A stretch of 64,000 nucleotides of DNA from Vitrella brassicaformis. Lineage: Eukaryota > Sar > Vitrellaceae. The notes under the pieces are model-generated. The model made no database searches, was not told the origin of the DNA, and worked only from the letters and a program-made list of their open reading frames with translations. Positions within the stretch are counted from its first letter, which is position 1, and the number at the start of each line of letters is the position of its first letter. The translations under genes were made by a program, and so were the position numbers. Of the stretch, positions 1 to 14,800 are shown in pieces. The stretch is from positions 94,753 through 158,752 of the forward strand of contig CDMY01000385.1 in the NCBI GenBank assembly GCA_001179505.1, given 5' to 3'.

Positions 1-3000
1 CACATGTATGACCTGGCTACGGAGACCGTTCACATCACATCACAACACAGCACGTAACGCAATGCACGCAATGCAAAACAGCCATCCAGGATTGACAAGA
101 TTGACATCGGCCCGTTCGCCAGCACCCTGCCGCATTCGTCCATTTGCCCATCCGTCCTGAAGCAGGCAGCAAAACCCCCCGACACACCATCCGATCCGAC
201 AACACACACACACGGACACACACACACACACACACAGAGCTTCCGAATTTCCTTCTAGGACAGACAGGCGGACACGCAGAGAGCATGCAGAGAATGAGAT
301 GTAATGCCGTGGGTGGCAGGTGACAGTTCTGTACTTACACGACCGAGGTCCCTGAGAAGCAAAACGGGCAGACACGCAGCGAGTCAGGCAAGAGAGAGCC
401 TGAAATCGACGAGTAGAAAGTAACACGACAGCGAGTGACTGAGAGGCGAGAAAAAGAGTGTGTGCGTGTGTGCGTAAGGGGCGAGTTGAGACGAGAGACA
501 CAGGCGAGCGAGCGAGTGAGCAACAGGATGAGCCAGGCAGCACAAATGACTGTCCTGAGACGGTAGTGAACTTCACGGTAAGCAGTGGAATGACACAGAA
601 AAGGCTGACTTCCGGCCGACTCACTCACCTTGCCTCGACTAACTAGCTGATTAAACTCTGGGTGGGTGAGAGAGGTGAGCTGAGCGGGTGGCGGGGTGGC
701 ATGGAGTGGAATGGAGCAAGGGAAGGAGTCATCACAAATATGCCAGACAGTGAGGAGCACGTCACGCGAGAGAGAGAGATGGAAACAGACGAACAGACAG
801 CAGTTGGACTGAGAGCGAGCGATTGATCGGTGGATGGAGGCACAGCGGCTCGTGTATCTCAGCAAGATATGCAAGATGGATGAACTAGCCAGCCAGCCAG
901 CTATAGACTATAAAATGTGATCGATGCATGTGTACGTAGTATACGTAATACGTAGGCGGATATGTATACATACGTACGCAGGCCGATATGTATGCGTATG
1001 TATGTATATGTATGTGTATGTGGATGTGTGTGTAGAGACAGACGTGTACATATATGCATATGTATGTATGTAACGAGACATTACGTACGCGTGTGTGGTG
1101 GTTAATTGCTGCCTCTGTCCGTCGGGGTCGGTGTCGGCAGAGACGGCATACACGGCAGGCAGGCACACCGAAAAGCAACCAAAGAAAGACCGAAACAGCA
1201 AGAAACATGGGCGGCGCGTATACGTGCATAAATACGTAACATACGTATGGAGGGATGTGTATGCGTGTGTCAGTGGATGGCGAAAAAAACCTCCTCTGCC
1301 CGTCCCACCCTGGTCTCCCCTCCCCCCCTCGGTCACATCACCGCACTAAAGGCATCGCACGCCACGCACTCCGCCCGCCCATCCATCGATCGATCAGGTC
1401 AAGCAAAGGATTGATTGAGAGAGCAATGACACGTTGCCGGTGGTTCTACGAACACAACACCTGTAGAAACCTGTCAAAGCCCTCTCTACACACCACACCA
1501 CACCCACGCACGCACGCACGCACGCACGCACACATGTAAGCAAGCAAGAGTGTCCTACAGACCGGCCCTACAGGTGTCAAAAAAACTAGGTGAACTAGGT
1601 AGGCAGGTATGGCAGGCAGATTATCGAGGGAAGAGCTGTGCTCTGGAAGGCACACTGACGTGGTGGACGGGCAAAGCAGAGATCTGAGAGCATACCTTGC
1701 TAGCACACCACCCACGCACACGGAGAAGCCATCGCAGTCCCACATACACACACGCTGAGGCACAGACCAGACATGAAGAACCACCTGGCTCGCCATACAC
1801 ACACAGGGGAGTGAAACCTGGTGCAGACAGGCAGGCAGTGAGGCAGTCGGTATGAATGAATCGAGCAAGCGATTGGTTGGTCGGGAGTCGGCTGCTCCCG
1901 ACCGGTAGACACAGGCAGACAGACGAGCGAGACACTACACGCCCCTCTAGCTAGCCGTGGGGCGTCCATACATCCGTCCATCGTATACACGCATTGGTAC
2001 TCATCGGCACAAGACACCAAGGGAAGGGCAGACAGGCAGGACAGACAGGTAGACGGGCAAACATCGCCCGAGAGATGATAGAGCCTCGCTGTCAGCGTGC
2101 GTGCGTGCGTCAGTGCGTGCTGCGTCCACCACGGTCACATGCATGGACGCACAGAACCACTAAATTCAGAAAAAGGCTGACTCAACCAGTTCGTGTGGTG
2201 GGCGTGGGTGGGTGGTGGGTGGGCGTGGGTGGGTGGGTGGGTGGTGTGTGTGGTGGATAAGCAAATCGTGGGGTGAGTATCTGTGTCTGTGTGTGGGCGG
2301 GTGGGTGGGTGCGTATAAACAATGGCGGGGTGCGGTGCGTCGCGTGTGTGGGATGAAATGTACTCGACAGACAGACAGACAGACACACACACATCGATCG
2401 ATCGACATGACATGACACGACACGAGTTGTGAGAGAAGAGACACAAGGGGTCGGCCTGCGCTTTCGTATGAAACAAACTGGCAGTCAGTTAGTCAGTCAG
2501 ATGATTAAGTAATGGACTCTGGACAACACACGGACGCACGCCCTCACGCAGCCAGGAGCAACAGATAGCCAGGAGGAGATTGATACGAGTGAATGAATGA
2601 ATGGATGAGTGAATGGACGATGAGAAGGAAACAAATACGCTCAATAAAGTTCCTTCCTGTGCGCCTCCCTCCCTTCCTAGCTGTGCCAGCCAGTCCTTTG
2701 TCTTGTCACCCCACACGCATCTCACTGATCGACCTCCATCCCACGTACGTGCAGCCTATCTGCCTGTCTGTCTGTCTGGTTTGGTACGTCAATTCCACGG
2801 TTAATTGTGTGGTACACCGCAAAACCACACACTCACACACATCCGTCCGTCCATCATCCATCCATCGCTCGCACCTCGACCGCACCTTTGCATACATCCA
2901 CCCACCCACCCAGTCGCCCTCTCCCCCTCCCCCTCCATCCGGCAGCCAAGGAACACTCCCTCCCCGCAGGTTTGTCCCCCCTCCCCTGTTCTGGCGATTT

Positions 3001-6000
3001 ATACGTCGTCATTGCTTTGGCAGCGATTAAAGGCAGTAGGCAGGCAGTGCGCACACACACACATGTACAGGCAGGCAGGCAGGCAGGCACGTAGGCAGGC
3101 AGCAGCGAAGCAGTGCAGCAGCAACAGCAGCAGCAAGATGTAGGCACGTCACATCACATCACCTCACGTAGCAGGTCAGCCATGTTTCCAACACACGTGC
3201 GGCAGTCGGTCGATCTCTCGTCTTTGGGAGGAAGGGTAGCTGGGTACGGTACGAAGGGGGCATAGGTGAACGACGGAAGTCACGATAAGACAATTAACTC
3301 GCAGGGACGCACCAGCCAGCCAGCCATCAATAAATCAAGTCATGTTTATGGTGAGAGGGACCTCCAAACGAACGATCGACCTGAGCCTCACTCTCCCTCC
3401 CGTTGTCTTTCTCTCTCCATCATGTTAGCGCGTGTGTCAGTCAGTGTGACGGCAAGTAAGCCAGCCAGCCAGCCAACACATAGATACAATACAGTCGACC
3501 TGTGTGCGTGAGCGTCATCTTCCCTCGTCAGAGTGAGTCGACGCGTCCAAAAGCATATATGGCACACGGGAAGTCTAGCCTGGCCCTGGCGTGGCCTGCC
3601 TGCCATTGATCAACTCATCCGTCAGCCAACACGCACAAGAAAGCCTCTCTCGTGTGCGTCGGACCTCCCTGTCGTGTGGGGTGTTCGTTTCCTCTTTCCG
3701 CCCTCTCTGTCGGCCTGTCTCTCTGACCGGTGACACATCAACATTTCCCTGGTGAAGTTAAAGCACAACACATTCGCCCTCATCAGAGGAATGAACAACA
3801 GCCTCTCCTCGCTCTCATTCTCGCCCCGTGAATGCACTCATCCATCCATCCCTCCCTCCCATGACGGTCACCTTAAACGATGAACCGCCAGGCCACCCCG
3901 CCCCGCCCACCGAGAGTGAAAGTGTCAGCGATCAGTGAGTGTCAGCCATCCGGCTAGAAAGAAAAGTGCAGTGAGTACATGGCCAAGTGGCCAGGAAGAG
4001 AGCCAGCAACCTCCAGCAGCAGAGGGGTCATGCACACACACGCGCACACACACACATCAGAACACGCAAAAGACAGAACCCGCATCCACGTCAGCCAGCC
4101 AGAGGGCGAAAACGTATCCATACACCCACACGTGGATCGATCGACCTTGAAAGTGAATGTGACGGATGAATGAGTGAATCAATGAATGAATGGTGGCGCG
4201 AAAGACACTCACACGATTGAAAACGATCGGCCCTCTCTGTTTTACATTTCTGCTTCCTGGTCGGCCTGTGCGCTCACTCTCTGTCCTCGTGTCGTGTCGC
4301 GTCGGTCGTGTGCAAATAACATACATCATACAACCGGTAATAGCCTCGCTCGTGGTCATGCGTGATAGAAACCCGTGACATACACGATGCCATATACGTC
4401 TTTGTTGACCGACGCCGTGCTCTCTGCATCCCACCAGGCAGTGTGCGTGCCCATCAGTAGAGCCGTGTAGCTCATGCGTCCGTCCGGACATCGATCGACA
4501 TACATCCGCCAACAGACAAACGGTGAGTGAGTGAGTGAGTGAGTCAGTGTGTGGACAGGTGAACCCCCCAGGCCATCTCGCATCCCAGTTGGGAGTGACG
4601 CGATGGCCAAGACGCAGACAGACGGACAGACAGGAAAAGCAGACAACCTGATTAATAGACAGCCATGCCATGCCAGCCAGCCAGGGTGTGTGTGGTGTGT
4701 ATGTGTGTGCATGCGTGTGTGCGCGCGCGAGAGTGCGTGCGTCGGCAGCAAAGCGACAAATACAGGCAGACGACAGCTAGCTGGTTGAGCAGGCAAGAGA
4801 GAACATGCACACACCGGCCGACCGACCGACCAGTACATGCACGCAGCCACCACCGAAGCAACAAACACAGCCGGCCACACCAATCACGCAGGCCAACCGT
4901 GTGTGTGTGTGTGTGTGTATGTATATATGCGCCAGCCAGCATCCGGCCAGTCAGCGTGGCTTGCCGATCGGACGCTGGCTGGCACTGCACGCCACAGCAA
5001 GGCACGGCGCTCACCAAACGACACACGAGAGGGAGGGAGGGAGTGGGCGGGCTGACTGGGTAGGTGAGTCGCTGCTCGTGCTCTCCGCACGTTGTGTGGT
5101 GGTCCAAAAACAGCAGAGCTGTGCCAATCACTCACTCACCGCCCTCCCCCTCTGTGACCGACCGGCTCTCAGAAACTTTCATCATGTGGGTAGGTAAAGC
5201 CATCCGTCTACACCTGCGTGTACACGCACGTGTAGCGTGCCCGTACATGCCTGACTGACTGACGTGTATACGATACGCGTACATACTGACTCAAGTATGT
5301 ATGTAAACAACAAATCGCCAGCCAGCAAATCAGTCGCGCCCTAGAAAGTAAGAGAGTAAGAAAGAAAGCAAAGCGAGCGTCCGCACCGTGAGGGAGGGAG
5401 TGGAGTGGAGTGAGTGAGTGAGTAAGCGAATGAATCAATGGATCAATGACCTACCCTTTGCAACGCATAGCAAGCATCCATACAGACCATGATCAGACCA
5501 GACGGGCAGACCGACGTAGGTCAGAGAGCCACCCGTCCATCCGTCCGACCCACGCGAATTGAATCAACCAACCAGCCAACCATCGAGCCAGCAGACCAAC
5601 ACGCGTCGACCGACAGCGCTCTCCCGCCCGCCATTAGAAAACGAGCTGGCTCAGCGCCACAAAGATGAGAGACGAGCACCCGTGTGTACAACACAAGAAC
5701 GAGGCAACGCGGGTGGGTGGGGGGGACATCACGCCGCAGAACCGCCCGCTTACAAGTGGTGCGAGTGTGCAGAGGCGCGGGTGAATCTTGACGCTTGCCT
5801 GCCTGCCTGTCTGCCTGTCGACCGACACACGCGTCTCGTCTCGTCTCGTCTCTTAAAGCGACCAAAAAACTGTGGGTGTACGTGGCAGTGTGTGTGAGTG
5901 AGAGTGACGTGTGACCGAGAAACGGCCGGCCAAGCTTCAGACACTGACCGAGTGCGCACCGTACGACAGAGCCGTGTGTACGTGCGTGTGGTGCGCTGTG

Positions 6001-7666
6001 TGTGAGTGGGAAAATGGTGTGATCCAGGTGGATGGCATGACGGCATGCATGAGAAAAAGCGATGTGCATGTCGACAGCAGCAGCATGGCACGGCAAGAGC
6101 CTCTCGCCGGCGAATTCGCCGCGTGGTGCATGTGATCTGCCTTTCCTCCCCTCCCTCCTTTCCCCTGCCTGTCTCTCTTTCCCTCTCTCTCTCTCCCGAT
6201 GCCTCCGTACGCGCGTGTGCATGTCGAAAAACAACCCATGCACGGTGCTCTCTCTCGACTCGATGGTGATTCCTCTCTCCGAACACGAACACACACTGAC
6301 CTGCCGTGCCTGTCGGTCAGTCTGTCTGTCTGTCTGCCTGTTTGTCTGCCCGACACGAAAAAGAGCGCAGTGGATGAGAGAAAGAGGACGGGAAAGCGTC
6401 AGGCAGGCAGGCAGGCAGGCACACATGAACGAGGGAAACGGGTGAGACACTTCTCACACATAAGAGTCAGTAGACAGCCAGTCACACAGTCACATAGGCA
6501 GAGTGCCTGACAGAGAGAGACAGGTGGACAGCTAAGCCAAGCAAAGCCACGCCACGAGGGCAAAAAGTGTGTGTGGGTGCGGATGAATGAATGAACGAAC
6601 ACTGAAGCGATATTTGCTGTGGTGTGGTGTGCTGTGCTGTGGTGTGGACGAAAGCAAGCATACAAGCCAACAGCCGACGTGACTGACTGACACCAGCCAA
6701 AAGACCGGCCAGCCACCAAGCAACCAAGCAACCAAGCAGCTCCACGCACACACGTTCATGCATCGCATCCATCCATCCATCATGTAGGCAACGGAAGAGC
6801 ACAGACAGGTAGTCAAAGTGTGTACGCAAGTACGTCCCGGTAGGGACACTCCGCCCCCCAAAGCAAACAAACCACACCCGCCCCGCCCACCAGCCCCAGC
6901 CCACCTGCCAATTCAGCCATCCCATCTCTCGCCAACACACAAGTCCTCCGCTCACTGATGCACTCATTCTTCGCGAATCGCGACGTGGGAGGCCGGGCGC
7001 CACATGCATTCGGGCACACATAAAAAAACATCAACGAAAGAATCAAGACAGGCGTCGGCAATCCAACGACGACGCGCGAAATCTCTCTCTGTCCCTGTCT
7101 CTCCAGCAGCCAGTCAGCGAGTGAGTGCACGAAAGCAGCCAGACGAAGGCATGGGAACTACAGGTCACACACACGGCCAGCCAGCCACAGCACACTCGAC
7201 CGACGTGCACGCAGACGTGCGCTCGAGGTGCGTATGGCCAGGCCAGGCCCCTCTGGTGAATCCAGCCAGTCAGCCACACCATGACATACATGATCATTCA
7301 CTCACATCCACGATGTCCATGAAATGTCATCCATCCATCCAGACAAGACAAGAGGAGAGAGGAGAGAGAGTCAGTTTGCTGCAGCCACCGCACGCACTCA
7401 TGCACACCTGCACTGCCTGCATATACACGAAACACTTGTTGTTATGCGAGTAGAGAGGAACAAAGCTGCCTGCCTGCCTCCCTGTACACCATTCATCCAT
7501 CCATTCATCTATCTCTTTTCCCCTCGCCGCTGAGTCAGTCATACGTATCGCCAGCCAGAACAGAGGAGTCATAGACAAAACCGCGGAGTCAGTCACGTTC
7601 CCTTGCTGCCGTCACTCGAGGGCCGCCCTCCCCTCCCTCCCTCCCTCCCCCCGAGTAGCGGTGTCC
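1..7666. repeat. Gene-free, simple-repeat-rich region
   Basis: No ORF here has family motifs, spliceable exons or non-repeat composition. The plus strand is dominated by CA dinucleotides (around 204-236), CACG units (around 1500-1530), CAGA/GACA, CCAG and CCAT tetranucleotides, a TATG-rich patch (about 960-1060), and a G-run patch (about 2197-2243). The apparent ORFs are low-complexity reads through these repeats, rich in Cys/Val, Thr/His or Ser/Arg. It lies 3' of the minus-strand gene at 7667-8624 and shares the CA/GA-rich plus-strand polarity seen 3' of the other minus-strand genes. Any non-coding RNA here is not visible to me. Confidence 0.7.
2197..2243 (+). repeat. G-quadruplex-prone G-run cluster
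   Basis: At least eight GGG runs separated by one to three bases (GGGTGGGTGGTGGG type) on the plus strand, which fits the G-quadruplex pattern. It sits in the gene-free left region. Confidence 0.6.
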
Positions 7667-8624
7667 TCATTGTGTGATGGATCGGCGGAGCAGTCGCTGC
7701 TCCTTCCGCCGCTGCCACAGCGGACTCTCCTCCACACTGCCCAAACGAAACTCCCTGACACACAGGCAACACACAACAGCACACCACCGTCATATCGCAT
7801 CGCGTAGGTCCCTCCTCCCTCCCTCGCTCTGTGTCTCTACGTGCGTACCTGATGCCGTCAGCCCCGTCGGATGCGACGAGTCGGGGTAGGAATGCGGGTG
7901 TGTCGTCGTCGGACGGCGTGGGGTCCCATCCGCGGCTCCAGAAGGGCGGGCGGCTGCTGTGTGAGGTCGGGGGAGACGGAGTGCGGCTGCCGCTGCTGTC
8001 GGCGGAGTGTGTGTGGGAGGGCACGATGGCCTCGAGGTCGGTGGAGTGGAGACGGAAGAGGGTGGGGTTGAGGGAACTGTACCCAGCCATGTGGGGAGTC
8101 GATGGCTCTGACAAACAAAATGACACGCACCCTGCCTGGTGTCTACTGTCTCGCGTGTTGGTGTGTGCGTGTCCGTGGTGTGCTTGTGTACCATCGAAGG
8201 CTGGGCTGTCGATGTCAGCACAGTAGTCGGTCGTGGCACAGTCAGAGAAGACGCCAGCATCTGAATCAACTGACAGACAGGCGGAGAGACAGACAGACAA
8301 CCACACAAGACAGTCAATCGACAAGCACGTGCCACATGCGTCTCGCGAGGCTAGGCGTCTCTTTCCTGCCGTCTCCCCTCGTGTGTCGCCTGTGCTTGCC
8401 GCACCTGATATCTTGAGGTCGGCCCGGGGCATCTTAGTATTGGTGTGAGGCACGTCACTCACAAACTTGACTGAAGAGCGAGGACAGTGAGACGGCACTG
8501 TCTGGACGGCCGGGACGCCATGGCAGCTCTGCACGCACGCCGCTGTGTGCTCTCCGTCGGCCGTCTCAGGCTGAGCTGCACACGAGTCGTGATGGCGGTC
8601 ACCGCAGGAAACCTCCAGGGCCAT
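7667..8624 (-). CDS. Hypothetical protein, Ser/Pro-rich, four exons
   Basis: Not recognised. A model of 214 residues can be spliced from exons 8624-8405, 8269-8192, 8107-7849 and 7754-7667, all with GT donors and CAG acceptors. The first two introns (135 and 84 nt) are multiples of three without stops, so an unspliced read is also open. The third exon encodes a Ser/Pro/Thr-rich stretch (HSADSSGSRTPSPPTSHSS) and an acidic patch; the last exon is basic and ends SITQ-stop. The start is the first ATG in frame (MALEVSCGD); the open frame continues upstream without another ATG. It is head-to-head with the MAP kinase. No domain, signal peptide or membrane segment seen. Intron choice, especially the last acceptor, is uncertain. 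Confidence 0.4.
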
Positions 8625-8859
8625 CGCTGTCAGCTGCTCACAAGCGCGGTGGTAGGCGACAAGGGTGCGCAAGGGACAGTGTGACAGACAGCAGCGAGAT
8701 CTGGGGGGTGCGAGCTCGACAAACGTGGTTGGCTGGGTTTGAGTGTGAGGACTTGATGTGGACACTGTGACAAGATCTGGGCGCCGTTACCCTTCTTGTG
8801 TCCCTGCGACCGCTTCCTTCATACCGCCGTCTCGCGCGGCCTGCGAGACACCACTGGCG
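8625..8859. promoter_or_regulatory. Divergent promoter, hypothetical gene / MAP kinase
   Basis: A 235-bp spacer between the start codons of two divergently transcribed genes, so both promoters should lie within or next to it. No TATA box or named site stands out. Either coding region could extend into it: both frames are open with a non-ATG or an earlier ATG start (8758 for the kinase). Confidence 0.4.
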
Positions 8860-11821
<2,962 letters not shown>

Positions 11822-14800
11822 GGGGCGGGGCGGAGTGCGGGGGGCGGCGCTGCGTTGTTTGGTTGTGTTCGTGTTGTGGTGGTGTGTGTGCTTGAGAGGG
11901 GTGGGTGACACAGGGGGCCATGCATGGGGTTCGTGAGTGAGGGAGGGAGGGAGGGAGGGCTGGCTGTCTTGGTTTCTTTTCTCTTCCTGCCTCCTCTATG
12001 CCTTCCTGCCTGCCTGCGTGCGTCAACTCTTACACACATTTGCGTACCTGCGTGCCTGCGTGAGGCTGGTGGGTGGGGCATACATTGTCTGTCTGTCTGT
12101 CTGTCTTTCCTCCCTCCCCCTAAGCTAAGACCCTTTCAGTGCACTCGCAGGTACACACATGCCTACGTTCACACTCACCACGGCAATCAATCAAGGGGTT
12201 GGGCTTTCTGCCACGTGGCAAGGTTATCAGGTATCTATCTATCGTGTCTATACCACAACACAACATAACCTAACCTGGCGCAGCACCGCAGCTTTCAAGG
12301 TCAGAGCAGGGCGGGCAGGCAGGTCGGTCATTTTTGTAAGTGGCTGTCCGTGTCGACTGCGTGTCCGTCCGTCCGTGCCCGTGCCTGATTGACGGAGGTA
12401 GATGCTCGCTAGCTGCTGTGGTATGATGCTCACTAGCCGCTGACTCCCCCAATGTTGCTCGCTATCTGAAAGAGAGAGAGCAGCCGAGGGGGCAATGCAT
12501 GAGACAGAGAGACAGACAGACAGGCAGGAAGGCAGGTAGACAGGAGTGCACATCTGCCTGAGTTCGCCTATGGCGCCATTGGGGAGGGCTGAAGGGCGGG
12601 AAGGGGAGGGGAGGACGGCCGTACTGGGCTCTTCTCATGCGTCCGTCCATCACTTGACACATCACACCACATCAATCGCATCGGGTTTTCATGCGGTTGT
12701 GCTAATCGCATTCATTCCACTCACAGGTCCATTATGATCAATCATCTTATATATCTTGTGAATGGATGCAGTGCACGTGTGTACGGTATGTAATGTGTAA
12801 CAGCAGGTGGTTGCTCACTTCGAGCCGAGTGAGGTTTTGCATTCCATTCATGCAGGTGATATGCATCCGTCGCGTTTCGTTTCGTTTCGTTTGGTTCCTT
12901 CCGTTGCGTTCGTTTGTGCGTGCGTTTTCTTTTCTTGTCTTTTCGTTTCACGCTGGCTGGCTGACTGCTCGACTGGCTGACTGGCCTGTTTCTCGGTTGA
13001 TTGCTCTGTGGCCGATGAGTACATGCGGGTGTGCCGAGCCTGATTGTGGCTGATAGGTAGGTTATCGCATGCAGCAGGCTGGCTGGCGAGAAGATGCGGT
13101 GCTTGTTGTTGTATCGAGCATCAATCCATCCGCCAGATAGATAAAGGACGATCGATGCAACTGACGGGCGGCGATGGGCGATCTTTTTGGTCGGTATGAT
13201 ATGCAGCGGGCTTGCTCATGTATGTGCGGATCGATCGACCAGTCAGCGTGGTCGGCTCTTTTTTCCTTCCTTGCTTACTTTGCATGCATGCATGGATGCA
13301 TCTATCCTATCAATGGTTTCTTTGAGTGCATGGTGTGAGCATCGAGCACCCACCCATCCATCCCTCCATCCCCTTGTTTTGCCGCATGTATCGCAACTCA
13401 TCCACGGATACACATACTCACACGCACGGAAAGCGACACACGAATAAACGGGGTTGTGGGCGAGTGGGTGGGTGGGTAGGCCGATCAGATAAACGGACCG
13501 ACTGTGAGGTGGAAGGCAGGGCAGAGAGACAGAGGGAGGGAGGGAGGGAGGGAGGGACAGATGAGGGGAGGAACAGCAGTGTTATCTGCTGAGTACGACG
13601 CAATTCATAGAGAGAGAGAGAGAGGGCGGGCTGGCTGGCTGGCTGGCTGGCTGCGATGAGTGAGGGAGGGTGCATGGCATGTTTCTCTGCTAATGGTGTG
13701 CACGTGTATGTGTGGCCTGTCCGTGTGCGCTGGGCTGGGGTGGTCTGCTGAGTGCGTGGCGTGAATGACTGGCTTCCTGGCTTGCTGTGGTAGCCTTGTT
13801 ACACACATCGATGTATGTATGACACGTGTGTATTTCTATGTCTGTCTGTCAATGCTGGCTGGCTGGCTGGTTTTATTCACTCACTCACTCCCCGCTCATT
13901 CAGTGCACCCATTGTCCGTCCGTATGCGTGGTGACTCGTTCGGTCCGCTCCCTCGGTCTCTGTTCGTTCGTTCGGTCGTTGGCTGCTCTGTCCTACCGGC
14001 CGGTAGCGCAGAGGCCTTTCTTCATACACACACACAAGGAAGGAGATATACAAACACGGCGGCCAGGGAGGCCACCACGCTCACCTCATTGTCTCTTTCT
14101 CACCTCATTGTCACTCGTCATTGATCCGCTCATCCATTGCATCCATTGCCTCCATCCATCCACCCATCAGTGCATTGGTCGATTGGTCGTCGTGTGCCCT
14201 ACGTATGCTATGTATCTAAACATGTACGCACCTATGAATGTATGTACGTATGTATGTGTATGTGTGTGTACTGACTTACTTCCTCTGTGGAGAATGTGTA
14301 TGTGAATGTGTGTATGTGTATGCACACCCATGGCCTGCAATGCACTCACTGCAGCACATCTTTTCTTCTCGTCTGCTCGCTCGTTGCATTTGTACTCATT
14401 CACACATGGGCGCTTCGGCACGGATGGATGGATGCATGGATGGATGGGTGGACTCTCTCGTTGTATTTTTCGTCGCGGCTTCCCTGCTCGTCTCGTGTGT
14501 GCACTCCTCACGTGTCACACATGTATCGAGCGGTGATCCGCGGTCATTTGATCTCCCTTCTCCGTCCGTCCATCCATTCATCCATCCATCCATCACTCAC
14601 TCACTCACGACACACACTCTTTGGACATCTCTCAGTCTGTCTGTCTGTCTGTCTCTGTCTGTCTGTCGCTCTCTGTATGTATAGCCCTTCCTTGCACTCT
14701 CGCACTCCTCTCATCTCCTCTGCGGCCTTCTGGCTCGAGGTTATTCGTACGTACGTAAAGCACTCACTCTTACACATAGTCAGACGCCTGGATACCTGCC

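Noticed and set aside
2360-2412. GACA, CACA and GATC tandem units resembling a CRISPR-like array
   Set aside because: Units are 2-4 nt microsatellites without spacers.
5521-6450. Open frame of 309 codons on the minus strand
   Set aside because: Low-complexity Arg/His/Thr sequence read from CAGA and TCTC repeats; no motif and no consistent splice sites.
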